From positions 2,232,001-2,296,000 of the forward strand of contig OZ220464.1 of assembly GCA_965115825.1 (NCBI GenBank): a stretch of DNA of 64,000 nt, given 5' to 3'. The notes under the pieces are model-generated. The model was not told the origin of the DNA. It ran no database searches and was given only the letters and a program-made list of their open reading frames with translations. This DNA is from Bin87 sp965115825 (GTDB lineage Bacteria > Chloroflexota > Dehalococcoidia > Lucifugimonadales > UBA3495). Shown one piece after another: positions 34,357 to 42,604 of this stretch. The stretch's first letter is position 1; each line of letters opens with the position of its first letter. Made by a program: the position numbers and the translations under genes.

Positions 34357-35499
34357 ATGATAATTCCCGACAATTCCGCCTCGTGGGAGCCGGCCAACGA
34401 GTTTGAAAACGGCGACGGGATGATTCCCGAGATTGGCCGCGGCGTACCGCTCATCAAGGTGATGGGGGTAGGCGGCGGCGGGTCGAACGCGGTAAGCCGT
34501 ATGTATAAGGACAAGCTGCCGGTGGTTGAATACTACGCGCTGAACACGGATGCGCAGCACCTGGCGCGCTGTGACGTGCACTACCGGATTGCCCTGGGGC
34601 GGAATTTGACCCGCGGCCTGGGTGCCGGCGCGCAGCCGGAGCTGGGGCGTCAGGCGGCGGAAGAATCTCGCGCCGATATTGAGAGGGCAGTGCGCGGAGC
34701 GGACATGGCGTTTGTGGCAGTGGGCATGGGCGGCGGAACGGGGACGGGAGCGGCGCCGGTGGTGGCTCAGATTGCCAAGGAGAGCGGGGCCTTGACCATC
34801 GCGGTGGTGAGCCGGCCCTTTGGGTTTGAGGCGCAAACGCGGCGTCGCAACGCTGAGGAGGGGCTGGAGCGGCTGCGGGACCACGTGGATACGATGATTG
34901 TGATTCCCAATGACCGGCTGCTGGCTTTGAACGAGGAGCAGAGCGACTCGTACTCGTGGGAGGAGGCGTTGAAGCTGGCGGACTCAGTGCTGCACCAGGG
35001 CATCAGCGCGATTGCGGAAGTGGTGACGATTCCGGGTGAAATCAACGTTGACTTTGCGGATGTGAAGACCATCTTGAGCGGCGCGGGACAAGCTTGGCTG
35101 TCGATAGGCCGGGGCCGAGGCCCGGAAAGGGCTCGGGAGGCGGCGAAGCAGTGCACGGAGAGTCCGCTGCTGGATATGTCGCTGGACGGGGCGCGACGCA
35201 TTCTGTTCGTGCTGACGGGGGGCAACAACCTGTCGTTGCAGGAGGTTCAGGAAGCGGCGGCGGTGGTTGAGGAGTTGGCGGATCCTAACGCCAACATCAT
35301 CTTCGGCACCAATAAGGACGCCCGTTTGGACGATGAGGTGAAGATGACGATGGTGGCGGCGGACTTTCCGGAGAAGGCGGAGGAGCCGCAGGACGATATT
35401 GCCAGGCTGCTGGGGGAGATGGAGGTTCCCGACCGCCGGGATTACGAGCTGCCGACGTTTTTGCAGCATCGGCAGAACCGTCGGGGGTTCTATCGCTAG
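34357..35499 (+). CDS. ftsZ: Cell division protein FtsZ
   Basis: A 380-residue tubulin-like GTPase that forms the division ring. Motifs: MGVGGGGSNAVSRM, the tubulin signature VAVGMGGGTGTGAAP, and the T7 loop with ISGE-type residues in TIPGEINVDFADV (Asn and Asp kept). The C-terminal linker is very short. The tail YELPTFLQHRQNRRGFYR resembles the conserved FtsA-binding peptide. AGGAGG lies ten bases before the ATG. A 16-bp terminator follows within 25 bases, so it ends the operon. Confidence 0.95.
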   Translation: MIIPDNSASWEPANEFENGDGMIPEIGRGVPLIKVMGVGGGGSNAVSRMYKDKLPVVEYYALNTDAQHLARCDVHYRIALGRNLTRGLGAGAQPELGRQAAEESRADIERAVRGADMAFVAVGMGGGTGTGAAPVVAQIAKESGALTIAVVSRPFGFEAQTRRRNAEEGLERLRDHVDTMIVIPNDRLLALNEEQSDSYSWEEALKLADSVLHQGISAIAEVVTIPGEINVDFADVKTILSGAGQAWLSIGRGRGPERAREAAKQCTESPLLDMSLDGARRILFVLTGGNNLSLQEVQEAAAVVEELADPNANIIFGTNKDARLDDEVKMTMVAADFPEKAEEPQDDIARLLGEMEVPDRRDYELPTFLQHRQNRRGFYR

Positions 35500-35522
35500 A
35501 ACCTGCGGCGCGGTTGCTTCCG

Positions 35523-35562
35523 GAGGCCTCCGGCTCAAGATTTGAGCCGGAGGCCTCTTTTT
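35523..35562 (+). terminator. Intrinsic terminator after ftsZ
   Basis: A perfect 16-bp stem, GAGGCCTCCGGCTCAA with its complement (35523-35538 and 35542-35557), a GAT loop, then five Ts. This is the clearest rho-independent terminator of the window. Confidence 0.92.
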
Positions 35563-35595
35563 GCCCGAAATCGCTTGAAATCGCTGCGAGACGCA

Positions 35596-35626
35596 TTGAC
35601 AGGAGATTGCGGGGTTGGCCTATAAT
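35596..35626 (+). promoter_or_regulatory. Sigma-70 promoter of nrdR
   Basis: A perfect TTGACA (35596-35601) and a perfect TATAAT (35621-35626) with a 19-base spacer. Transcription would start near 35633, leaving a leader of about 90 bases before nrdR. Confidence 0.8.
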
Positions 35627-35722
35627 CGCGGCACAACGGATTGTGGTTGTATGCCACGGAACCACAAGATATACCGTTTTCAAGAATAGTTTGAAAAACC
35701 TACCAAAAGAGGTTCAGGCGCT

Positions 35723-36277
35723 ATGAAGTGCCCCTACTGCGAAAGCGGCCAGAGCAAGGTTACGGACTCGAGGGACATCGAGCTGGGTATCCGGCGGCGG
35801 CGGGAATGCCTGTCTTGCGGGCGGCGGTTCACCACGCATGAGCAGGTGAGGCTGCCGTCGCTGCTGGTGGAGAAGCGGAACGGTCGGCGGGAGGATTTCA
35901 GTAGGGAGAAGCTGCTGACCGGGGTGGATATGGCCTGCGTTCGGCGGCCCATACCCCAGCGGGATATTGAGCGGCTGGTGGATGATATTGAGATGGAGCT
36001 GCAACGAATGGGCAGCGGAACGGTGAAGTCGCGGGAGCTGGGGCTGATGGCGCTGGAGCGGCTGCGGCTGCTGGATGAAGTGGCGTATATGCGGTATGCG
36101 TCGGTGTATTACGATTTTCAGGAGGCTGCGGACTTTGAGGAACGGGCGCGGACGCTGCGGGCGGGGAACCCGGAACCGCTGTTGAGCGTTGCGGCAGTGG
36201 GGAGCCGACGAACCCGGCAGCGTCGGGCCGGGGCTACCGGGCGCGGCGCGAAGCAAGAAGTAAAGCGACGACAATGA
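35723..36277 (+). CDS. nrdR: Transcriptional repressor NrdR
   Basis: A 184-residue regulator of ribonucleotide reductase genes. The zinc ribbon is MKCPYCESGQSKVTDSR with CLSCGRRFTTHEQ. An ATP-cone follows (VEKRNGRREDFSREKLLTGV), and the REL...MALERLRLLDEVAYMRYASV end is typical. The C-terminal 35 residues are an extra basic tail (RRTRQRRAGATGRGAKQEVK). The class II reductase nrdJ, a likely target, lies 1 kb downstream in the same direction. Confidence 0.95.
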   Translation: MKCPYCESGQSKVTDSRDIELGIRRRRECLSCGRRFTTHEQVRLPSLLVEKRNGRREDFSREKLLTGVDMACVRRPIPQRDIERLVDDIEMELQRMGSGTVKSRELGLMALERLRLLDEVAYMRYASVYYDFQEAADFEERARTLRAGNPEPLLSVAAVGSRRTRQRRAGATGRGAKQEVKRRQ

Positions 36278-36669
36278 CAACGAACTGCCACATTGAGACT
36301 TGGAGCGCGCCGGCATCGCCACCATTGCCGGGCGCTTGGGGTCAAGCCAAACCGGCAAAAAAGCTATCTGCTCGCCAAGCACAACCAATCAGGGAGGTGT
36401 TTAACACCATTATGAGCAGCAGCGTACAGTACTCCGCATTCACCAGGCTGTTGAGCCACAACAATCGGGTTCACGACATGGAGGAGATGCTGCGGCGGAT
36501 GTGGGTCCCGTCGGACTGGGAGACCGGCGACTGGGACATTGGCGACTCGTGGATACCGAATCCCTTTGCCGAATTGCAGGACGATATGGACCGCGAAGCG
36601 CGGGCGTGCCTGGTGAGCTGCTGGGCGGCCCTGCCGGTGGAGCGGGAAGACGACGACCTGTTCGCGTGA
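36274..36669 (+). CDS. Hypothetical protein between nrdR and nrdJ
   Basis: 131 residues if read from the ATG that overlaps the nrdR stop (ATGA), or 85 residues from an ATG at 36412 preceded by GGAGG at about 15 bases. The part after 36412 looks like the real domain: a helix (YSAFTRLLSHNNRVHDMEEM), an acidic-aromatic stretch (DWETGDWDIGDSW), and an acidic end with two Cys (CLVSCW). No family recognised. Probably soluble. It is part of the nrdR-nrdJ series. Confidence 0.6.
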   Translation: MTTNCHIETWSAPASPPLPGAWGQAKPAKKLSARQAQPIREVFNTIMSSSVQYSAFTRLLSHNNRVHDMEEMLRRMWVPSDWETGDWDIGDSWIPNPFAELQDDMDREARACLVSCWAALPVEREDDDLFA

Positions 36670-36687
36670 TGGAGGGAGTTTGGCGAG

Positions 36688-37134
36688 ATGCAAGAGACAG
36701 TTCAGTACAACGTTGAAATCAACTGCGGCCCGTGCCCGGAAGGGTACGAGTCGCAGATTGCCCGGCAACTACAGGCGGCGTTTCCGGTGGCCAGCTGCCG
36801 GAGTACGCGGAACGGGCTGCTGGTGCGGCTGATTGCGTCGCATCCGTTTGCCGACGGAGCGTTGAAGGATTTTGCCGACCTGGTGGCTGATACGCTGGCC
36901 GGGCTGGGAATAGCGATGACGGTAGGAGTGGTGCGAAGGGTGACGCGACGGGCGGCCCATCACTCTACCGTTTGGCACAAGATGCAGGAAGCGGCGGCGG
37001 CGATGACCGGGTTTGACCTGAGGCCGGCCCGGGAGGTTCCGGTGCTTTACTTTTACAAGGGGCTGCGGTTTGACCTGGACTTGTCCGCCCGCCTATCGGC
37101 GATGAACCGGATGGGGCGGGCTGGCGCGGGTTAG
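36688..37134 (+). CDS. Hypothetical protein upstream of nrdJ
   Basis: 148 residues, no family recognised. It opens with a beta-type segment containing CGPCPEGYESQIARQLQAAF, then a basic middle (GVVRRVTRRAAHHSTVW) and an end with PVLYFYKGLRFDLDLSARL. There is no signal or membrane helix. A good ribosome site (GGAGGGAG) supports the start, 18 bases after the preceding unknown gene. It precedes nrdJ by 131 bases, which include a short palindrome. Confidence 0.65.
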   Translation: MQETVQYNVEINCGPCPEGYESQIARQLQAAFPVASCRSTRNGLLVRLIASHPFADGALKDFADLVADTLAGLGIAMTVGVVRRVTRRAAHHSTVWHKMQEAAAAMTGFDLRPAREVPVLYFYKGLRFDLDLSARLSAMNRMGRAGAG

Positions 37135-37227
37135 GGGAAATCGGCGCGGCCTGCCGTCTGAGGTGTGGTAGCCTTAATGACGGCGGGCCGCGGAACATCA
37201 GCAGGACATCAGACGACCTACGACAGA

Positions 37228-37248
37228 CAAATGACCGATGGTCATTTG
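37228..37248. promoter_or_regulatory. Palindrome before nrdJ, possible operator
   Basis: CAAATGACC-GAT-GGTCATTTG is a perfect 9-bp inverted repeat with a 3-base spacer, ending 17 bases before the nrdJ GTG and just ahead of its ribosome site. It does not match the published NrdR box. It may be an operator or a small leader hairpin. Confidence 0.45.
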
Positions 37249-37265
37249 GGTAGTGGGAGGAAATT

Positions 37266-39806
37266 GTGGTTGGCAGCGCGATGAGAATGAAGGTGAAATC
37301 GCCCTCCGATTTAGCCGGGGCGATAAGGCGTCGCATCCGGGACGCGATGGTTGAGGCCGGGGTGGCGGAAGCGTATAACGGGCGAACCGGGGAGCTGACG
37401 GATAACGCCAGGGTGGTGTTGCAGCGTCGGTATCTGTCCAAGGACCGGGAGGGAAACGTGCTGGAGGGCCCGGAGGGGATGTTCCGCAGGGTGGCGCGCA
37501 ACCTTTCGCAGTCGGATTTGGAGTACGGAGCGACGGAAGTGGAACGGGCGGCGAGCGAGGAGAGGTTTTACGAAGTGATGCGGAGGCTGGAGTTTCTGCC
37601 GAACTCGCCTACGCTGATGAATGCGGGGCGAGAGTTACAGCAGCTTTCGGCCTGTTTTGTGCTGCCGGTGGAGGATTCGCTGGACTCGATTTTTACCAAA
37701 GTGAAGCAGACGGCGCTCATCCATAAGAGCGGCGGGGGAACCGGGTTTGCGTTTTCCCGGCTGCGTCCTGAGGGGGACGTGGTGGGGTCGACGGGGGGAG
37801 TAGCGTCGGGGCCGGTGAGTTTCATCAACGCTTTTGACGCGGCGACGGATGTGGTAAAGCAGGGAGGAACGCGCCGGGGGGCCAACATGGGCATCCTGCA
37901 CGTTACACACCCGGATGTGATGGATTTCATCACGGCCAAAGAGGATGGCCGGCATTTGAGCAATTTCAACATCTCGGTGGCGGTGACCGAGGACTTCATG
38001 CGGAGGGTGGAGCAGGGCCAAGATTATGACCTGGTGAATCCGCGGACGGGGGAGATTACGGGGCAGCTGAACGCGAGGGAGGTGTTTGAGCGGATGACGG
38101 AGCTGGCGTGGCGGACAGGGGATCCGGGCATAGTGTTTCTGGATCGGATTAATCGGGACAATCCGAACCCGCAGCTGGGGGATATTGAGAGCACTAATCC
38201 GTGCGGGGAGCAGCCGCTGCTGCCGTATGAGTCGTGCAACCTGGGGTCGTTGAACCTGGCGCGGATGGTTCGCTATTCGGATGACGACGCGGCGATTGAC
38301 TGGCAGCGAATGAGGGAGGTAATCGCCACGGCCGTCCATATGCTGGACTGCGTTATCGATATGAATGCCTATCCGATTGAGGAGATTGCCGAGATGAGCC
38401 GTAAGACGCGGCGCATCGGGCTGGGGGTGATGGGGTGGTCGGACTTGCTGATACAGCTGGGGATTCGGTACGACAGCGACGAGGCGCTGGAGTTGGCGAA
38501 GCGGGTGATGCAGTTCATTCAAGATGAGACTTATCGGGCGTCTGAGGAGCTGGCGGAGGCGCGGGGGCCGTTTCCGGAGTGGGAGCGCAGCGCGTATAAC
38601 CGGGGGGACAATCCGCGCCGACTGCGGAACTCGGCTCCGGTTACCATTGCGCCGACGGGCACCATCAGCATAATTGCCGGGGCATCCAGCGGGATTGAGC
38701 CGCTGTTTGCGCTGTCTTACGTGCGGAATGTGATGGACAACACGCGGCTGGTGGAGGGCAACAACTACTTTGAGGCGGTGGCGCGGCACGAGGGGTTTTA
38801 CTCTGAGGTGCTGATGGAGCAGCTGGCGGCGGTGGGTTCTCTGGAGGATCTGGACGTGCCCGGGTGGGTCAAGGAGGTGTTCCGGGTATCTCATGACATT
38901 GATCCGCGCTGGCACGTGCGGATGCAGGCGGCGTTTCAGACGTACACGGACAATGCAGTGTCCAAAACCATCAACTTTCCGCATGATGCGACGGTGGCCG
39001 ACGTTGCCGAGGCGTATCAATCGGCGTATGCGCTGGGGTGCAAGGGCATCACGGTGTATCGGGACGGCAGCAAAGCGGATCAAGTGCTGAGCACGGGAGG
39101 AACGGGGGAACTCTCCGAAGCCGACAGCCAGTCAAGCAGCGCGGCGGAGGTTGGAGTTCCGGGGCCGCGTATTCCTCGGGAGCGGCCGCGTCAGATTCGG
39201 GGGATTACTGAGCGGGTGCGCACGGGTCACGGCAATATGTACGTAACGGTGAACCTGGACGACAAGGGGCTGCCGTTTGAGGTGTTTGGCACGATGGGGA
39301 AGGCCGGCGGCTGCGATGCGGCGCTGCTGGAGGCGGTGTCGAGGCTGGTGTCGCTGGCGCTGCGGGCCGGGATTGAGGCCAATGAGGTGACCCGGCAGCT
39401 GCGGGGCATCACCTGCTGTCCGGCGTGGGACGACGGAGTATTGGTGCGGTCGGGGCCGGACGCAGTGGCCATAGCGCTGGACAATATAATGCGGGGGGTA
39501 AGCGGAGAAGCGAACGCTCACGACGGGGTGCAGCTGACGCTGCCATCCGGGTTCCCCGGATACGGCGGAGACGGGCCGGAAGCGCAGACGTTTCTGTCGC
39601 CGGGGGACATGGGCATAACGTCCGGGCCGGAAGGCTCGCCGCCGGGGAATAGGAACGGCAATGGCAAAGGCAACGGGAGCGGTTACGGGCTGTCACAGGG
39701 GGCGGTGGCGACTTACGCGCAGCGATGTCCGGAATGCAACGGCGGCGTGGCGAACCAGGAAGGATGCCTGACGTGCCACTCTTGCGGCTGGAGCAAGTGC
39801 GAGTAG
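37266..39806 (+). CDS. nrdJ: Adenosylcobalamin-dependent (class II) ribonucleotide reductase
   Basis: An 846-residue reductase making deoxynucleotides with a B12 radical. The finger-loop and site residues are visible: LSACFVLPVEDSLDSIF, KSGGGTGFAFSRLRPEG, ESTNPCGEQPLLPYESCNLG (active N-x-C-x-E) and PTGTISIIAGASSGIEP. A TSCPD-type domain follows (MYVTVNLDDKGLPFEVFG, TCCPAWDD), and the protein ends in a zinc ribbon (RCPECNGG and CLTCHSCGWSKCE). A GTG start at 37266 sits five bases after GGAGG. There is no ATP-cone at the N-terminus. Confidence 0.95.
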   Translation: MVGSAMRMKVKSPSDLAGAIRRRIRDAMVEAGVAEAYNGRTGELTDNARVVLQRRYLSKDREGNVLEGPEGMFRRVARNLSQSDLEYGATEVERAASEERFYEVMRRLEFLPNSPTLMNAGRELQQLSACFVLPVEDSLDSIFTKVKQTALIHKSGGGTGFAFSRLRPEGDVVGSTGGVASGPVSFINAFDAATDVVKQGGTRRGANMGILHVTHPDVMDFITAKEDGRHLSNFNISVAVTEDFMRRVEQGQDYDLVNPRTGEITGQLNAREVFERMTELAWRTGDPGIVFLDRINRDNPNPQLGDIESTNPCGEQPLLPYESCNLGSLNLARMVRYSDDDAAIDWQRMREVIATAVHMLDCVIDMNAYPIEEIAEMSRKTRRIGLGVMGWSDLLIQLGIRYDSDEALELAKRVMQFIQDETYRASEELAEARGPFPEWERSAYNRGDNPRRLRNSAPVTIAPTGTISIIAGASSGIEPLFALSYVRNVMDNTRLVEGNNYFEAVARHEGFYSEVLMEQLAAVGSLEDLDVPGWVKEVFRVSHDIDPRWHVRMQAAFQTYTDNAVSKTINFPHDATVADVAEAYQSAYALGCKGITVYRDGSKADQVLSTGGTGELSEADSQSSSAAEVGVPGPRIPRERPRQIRGITERVRTGHGNMYVTVNLDDKGLPFEVFGTMGKAGGCDAALLEAVSRLVSLALRAGIEANEVTRQLRGITCCPAWDDGVLVRSGPDAVAIALDNIMRGVSGEANAHDGVQLTLPSGFPGYGGDGPEAQTFLSPGDMGITSGPEGSPPGNRNGNGKGNGSGYGLSQGAVATYAQRCPECNGGVANQEGCLTCHSCGWSKCE

Positions 39807-39814
39807 GGGAATGA

Positions 39815-39820
39815 TATAAT
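39815..39820 (+). promoter_or_regulatory. -10 box before pdxA
   Basis: TATAAT nine bases after the nrdJ stop and about 49 bases before the pdxA ATG. It suggests a separate promoter for the pdxA group; no clear -35. Confidence 0.4.
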
Positions 39821-39868
39821 GCTGCGCGCCGATTGGGAGATTGGACGCCAGCCGAGCGCGGGGGAGTT

Positions 39869-40912
39869 ATGGCACAAGTTGAGAACGGAGCCAGGGCAAA
39901 GCCGGCCATTGCGATTAGTATGGGCGACCCCTGCGGAATAGGGCCGGAGGTGGTGGTGAAGGCGTTGGCCGACCCGCGCATCTACGCGGCTTGCCGTCCG
40001 GTGGTGGTGGGCAACGCTTACGCTATGGAACGGGCGGCGACAATGACCGGGCTGCCCATGGGCATCAACCGCACGAATGACCCGGCGACGGCCGGGGAAG
40101 ATCCGGCGACGGTTGACGTGGTGGACATCGGAAACCTGAACCCGGAGGACATTACGGTTGGACAGATCAGCGTTGCCTGCGGCAAGGCGGCGATGGAATG
40201 GGTGAGCAAGGCGGGGCAGCTGGCAATGGCCGGCGTGGTGGACGGGCTGGCGACGGCGCCGCTGAACAAGGAAGCGGCGGCGATGGCGGGATATGAGGCC
40301 ATCGGGCATATGGAGCTGTTGCAGGAACTGTCCGGGGCCAGGACGGTGGCGACGATGCTGATGGCGAAGAATCTGCGGGTGGTGCATCTGACGACGCACC
40401 GCTCGCTGCGGGCGGCGTGCGACTACGTGAAGCAGGAGCGGATTCTGGATTACCTGCGGCTGACGGACGATAATTTCCGCAGGTGGGGCTTCGCCGAACC
40501 GCGCATCGGGGTGGCGGCGCTGAATCCGCACGGGAGCGACGGCGGGCTGCTGGGGAGCGAGGAGGCCGATGAGATTGCGCCGGCAGTGCGGCAGGCGCAG
40601 TCGGAAGGCATCCAGGCCATCGGGCCGGTGCCGGCGGATATAATTTTTCATCAGGCCATTGAGGGTCGGTACGATGCGACGCTGTGCATGTACCACGACC
40701 AGGGTCACATTCCGGTAAAGGTGTACGGGTTTGAGGAGAGCATTACGGCGAACCTGGGGCTGCCGTTTATACGCACGTCGGTGGACCATGGGACGGCGTT
40801 TGACATCGCTGGCAAGAACGTTGCGGATCATACCTCTATGATAGAGGCGATACGGATGGCGGTGGCGTTCGCGCGGGGCGACGGGCTGACTGACGGCTGG
40901 GGCGAGGAGTAG
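39869..40912 (+). CDS. pdxA: 4-hydroxythreonine-4-phosphate dehydrogenase (PdxA family)
   Basis: A 347-residue NAD-dependent dehydrogenase. It opens AIAISMGDPCGIGPEVVVKA, has TAPLNKEA, GHMELLQELSG, the metal-binding His in LTTHRSL, GVAALNPHGSDGG and MYHDQGHIPVKVYGFEES. PdxA acts in pyridoxal phosphate synthesis; PdxA2-type paralogues act on four-carbon sugar acids, and with no pdxJ in view that role remains possible. The ATG at 39869 follows GGGGGAG; an earlier in-frame ATG at 39833 has no ribosome site. Confidence 0.9.
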   Translation: MAQVENGARAKPAIAISMGDPCGIGPEVVVKALADPRIYAACRPVVVGNAYAMERAATMTGLPMGINRTNDPATAGEDPATVDVVDIGNLNPEDITVGQISVACGKAAMEWVSKAGQLAMAGVVDGLATAPLNKEAAAMAGYEAIGHMELLQELSGARTVATMLMAKNLRVVHLTTHRSLRAACDYVKQERILDYLRLTDDNFRRWGFAEPRIGVAALNPHGSDGGLLGSEEADEIAPAVRQAQSEGIQAIGPVPADIIFHQAIEGRYDATLCMYHDQGHIPVKVYGFEESITANLGLPFIRTSVDHGTAFDIAGKNVADHTSMIEAIRMAVAFARGDGLTDGWGEE

Positions 40913-40916
40913 GGCT

Positions 40917-41468
40917 ATGGTTGCCGCACCGGACCTACCGGCGCACGGTTCGCAGAGCGCTGAAGACCGTCGCCGGGTTTGCCGTCGTATGATTATTCAC
41001 GCGCGGGAGGAATTGGAAGCGGGCAACCGTTTGCAAGCGGGTGAGAAGGCTTGGGGAGCTGTGGTTCAGCCGCTGAATGCCGTCGCAGAACAACGAGGCT
41101 GGCCGCACCATTCACATCAGGACATTCGTGAGGTGGGTTTTCAGATTGCGCTGGAATACGGCTTTGACCCGGCTCAGGTTGATGCTATGACGGACGCATA
41201 CCGGGTTGGCCATGAGAACTTTTACGAGAATCATCGCGGCATAGAGCAGCTGGCCGATATGATTGGCCGGGTTGAGGACGTGGCGCCGTTTCTGGACAGT
41301 CTGACGACTGCTCCGCCGCGTCCATTCGTGATTACCAGCAACATGCAGTTGAGGAGGCTGCGTCGGCTTACGGGCAACGATGGCCTGGCGATAGGCGATG
41401 CGTCGGAGGTGGGATTTTCGCTGATGCACGGGTCGGCGGACCGGCCGGCGGCGGAGAAGGGGGGATAA
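40917..41468 (+). CDS. PaREP1/HEPN-like protein
   Basis: 183 residues. The segment IHAREELEAGNRLQAGEKAW followed by GAVVQPLNAVAEQRGWPHHS matches the PaREP1/HEPN four-helix pattern, in which helices with EKxWG and a distal H-x-S-H lie around a possible RNA-binding site. No nucleotidyltransferase (MNT) partner is adjacent, so it is not an evident toxin pair. It starts 4 bases after pdxA and ends 4 bases before proC. A C-terminal 60-residue stretch is not part of the known fold. Confidence 0.65.
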   Translation: MVAAPDLPAHGSQSAEDRRRVCRRMIIHAREELEAGNRLQAGEKAWGAVVQPLNAVAEQRGWPHHSHQDIREVGFQIALEYGFDPAQVDAMTDAYRVGHENFYENHRGIEQLADMIGRVEDVAPFLDSLTTAPPRPFVITSNMQLRRLRRLTGNDGLAIGDASEVGFSLMHGSADRPAAEKGG

Positions 41469-41472
41469 GGCG

Positions 41473-42276
41473 ATGAAGATCGGGTTTATTGGCGGGGGAA
41501 CGATGGCGGAGGCAATCCTGGGGGGGATGCTGGACGGCGGCGTTGCCGAGGCTGGGGGTGTGACAGTCGGCGAGCCGGTGGCGGCGCGGCGGGATTATCT
41601 GGCAGAACGGTATGGGGTGAGGGTGTCTCAATCCAACGGGTCGGTGGTGGAGGCCTGCGATATGGCGGTGATGGCGGTGAAGCCGCAGGACTTGCCGAAG
41701 GTGTATGCGGATATTGGCGGGAAATTCGCGGACGGCCAGTCGGTGATGTCAATTGTGGCCGGTACGCGGATTAAGGCGCTGGCCGAGGGGATGCGGCACG
41801 ACGGCATCATCAGGGTGATGCCGAACACGCCGGCGCAGATTGGCGAGGGGATGACGATGTGGACGTGCGCGGCGACGGTGAGCCAGAGGCACCGGGAGGC
41901 TACGTCGACGATACTGTCCACCATTGGCGATGAGATTTACGTTGACGATGAGAAGTATCTGGACATGGCAACGGCGTTGAGCGCGAGCGGGCCGGCATAC
42001 GTGTTCCTGATATTGCAAGGGCTGATTGACGCCGGGGTGTACGTGGGCCTGCCCAGGGACGTGGCGCGACGGCTGGCGTTGCAGACGGTGAAAGGGAGCG
42101 CTGAACTGGCACTGCAAACGGGACAGCATCCGGCGGAGTTGAAGGATATGGTTACGTCGCCGGGGGGGACTACCGCGGAGGGAGTGCAGGCGTTGGAACG
42201 GGCCGGGGTGCCGGCGGCGCTGGTGGAGGCGGTGAACGCGGCTTATTTGAAATCCATCCGGCTGGGGCAGGACTAG
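41473..42276 (+). CDS. proC: Pyrroline-5-carboxylate reductase
   Basis: A 267-residue NAD(P)H enzyme for the last step of proline synthesis. The Rossmann motif is KIGFIGGGTMAEAILGGML, followed by VMAVKPQDLPKV, RVMPNTPAQIGEGMT and the C-terminal signature DMVTSPGGTTAEGVQALERA. Length and motifs are standard. It is in a tight series with pdxA and the HEPN-like gene and is followed at 26 bases by yggT, the common proC-yggT order. Confidence 0.95.
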   Translation: MKIGFIGGGTMAEAILGGMLDGGVAEAGGVTVGEPVAARRDYLAERYGVRVSQSNGSVVEACDMAVMAVKPQDLPKVYADIGGKFADGQSVMSIVAGTRIKALAEGMRHDGIIRVMPNTPAQIGEGMTMWTCAATVSQRHREATSTILSTIGDEIYVDDEKYLDMATALSASGPAYVFLILQGLIDAGVYVGLPRDVARRLALQTVKGSAELALQTGQHPAELKDMVTSPGGTTAEGVQALERAGVPAALVEAVNAAYLKSIRLGQD

Positions 42277-42302
42277 GTTCTCGTCCATTTTGTGAAGCAG
42301 TT

Positions 42303-42578
42303 ATGGGAGAGCTTTTCAATCTACTCATAACGCTGTGCTACCTGCTTTTGCTGGCGCGCATTATCCTGGGCCTGGTGGTGCAGTACATGGGGATGCAGGG
42401 CGGCGGCGCGCCGGATGTCCTGGTCAAGTTGTATGAGGTGGTGTTCAGCCTCACTGAGCCGGTGCTGGGGCCAATCCGACGTATGCTGCCACAGACGGGT
42501 ATGATTGACTTCAGCCCGCTGGTGGTGATGGTTATTCTGGTGTTAGTGCAAACGGTGGTCAGCCGGGTGTTGCTGTAG
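42303..42578 (+). CDS. YggT family membrane protein
   Basis: 91 residues with two membrane helices and the YggT signature: LCYLLLLARIILGLVVQYMG, TEPVLGPIRRMLPQTGMIDF and SPLVVMVILVLVQTVVSRVL. The family is associated with cell division/septation genes and proC in many bacteria, with no clear biochemical activity. It follows proC by 26 bases. Confidence 0.9.
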   Translation: MGELFNLLITLCYLLLLARIILGLVVQYMGMQGGGAPDVLVKLYEVVFSLTEPVLGPIRRMLPQTGMIDFSPLVVMVILVLVQTVVSRVLL

Positions 42579-42604
42579 GCCGCTTTTTGAGTTGCGCATG
42601 AAGG

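Noticed and set aside
37150..37265. NrdR box or cobalamin riboswitch before nrdJ
   Set aside because: No match to the two 16-base NrdR boxes, and no B12-box-like sequence was recognised in the 131-base gap.
37635..39083. A 482-codon minus-strand open frame inside nrdJ
   Set aside because: Arg/His/Pro-rich translation without any domain, lying wholly within nrdJ.
40917..41468. HEPN toxin of a HEPN-MNT pair
   Set aside because: No nucleotidyltransferase gene is adjacent; neighbours are biosynthetic genes.
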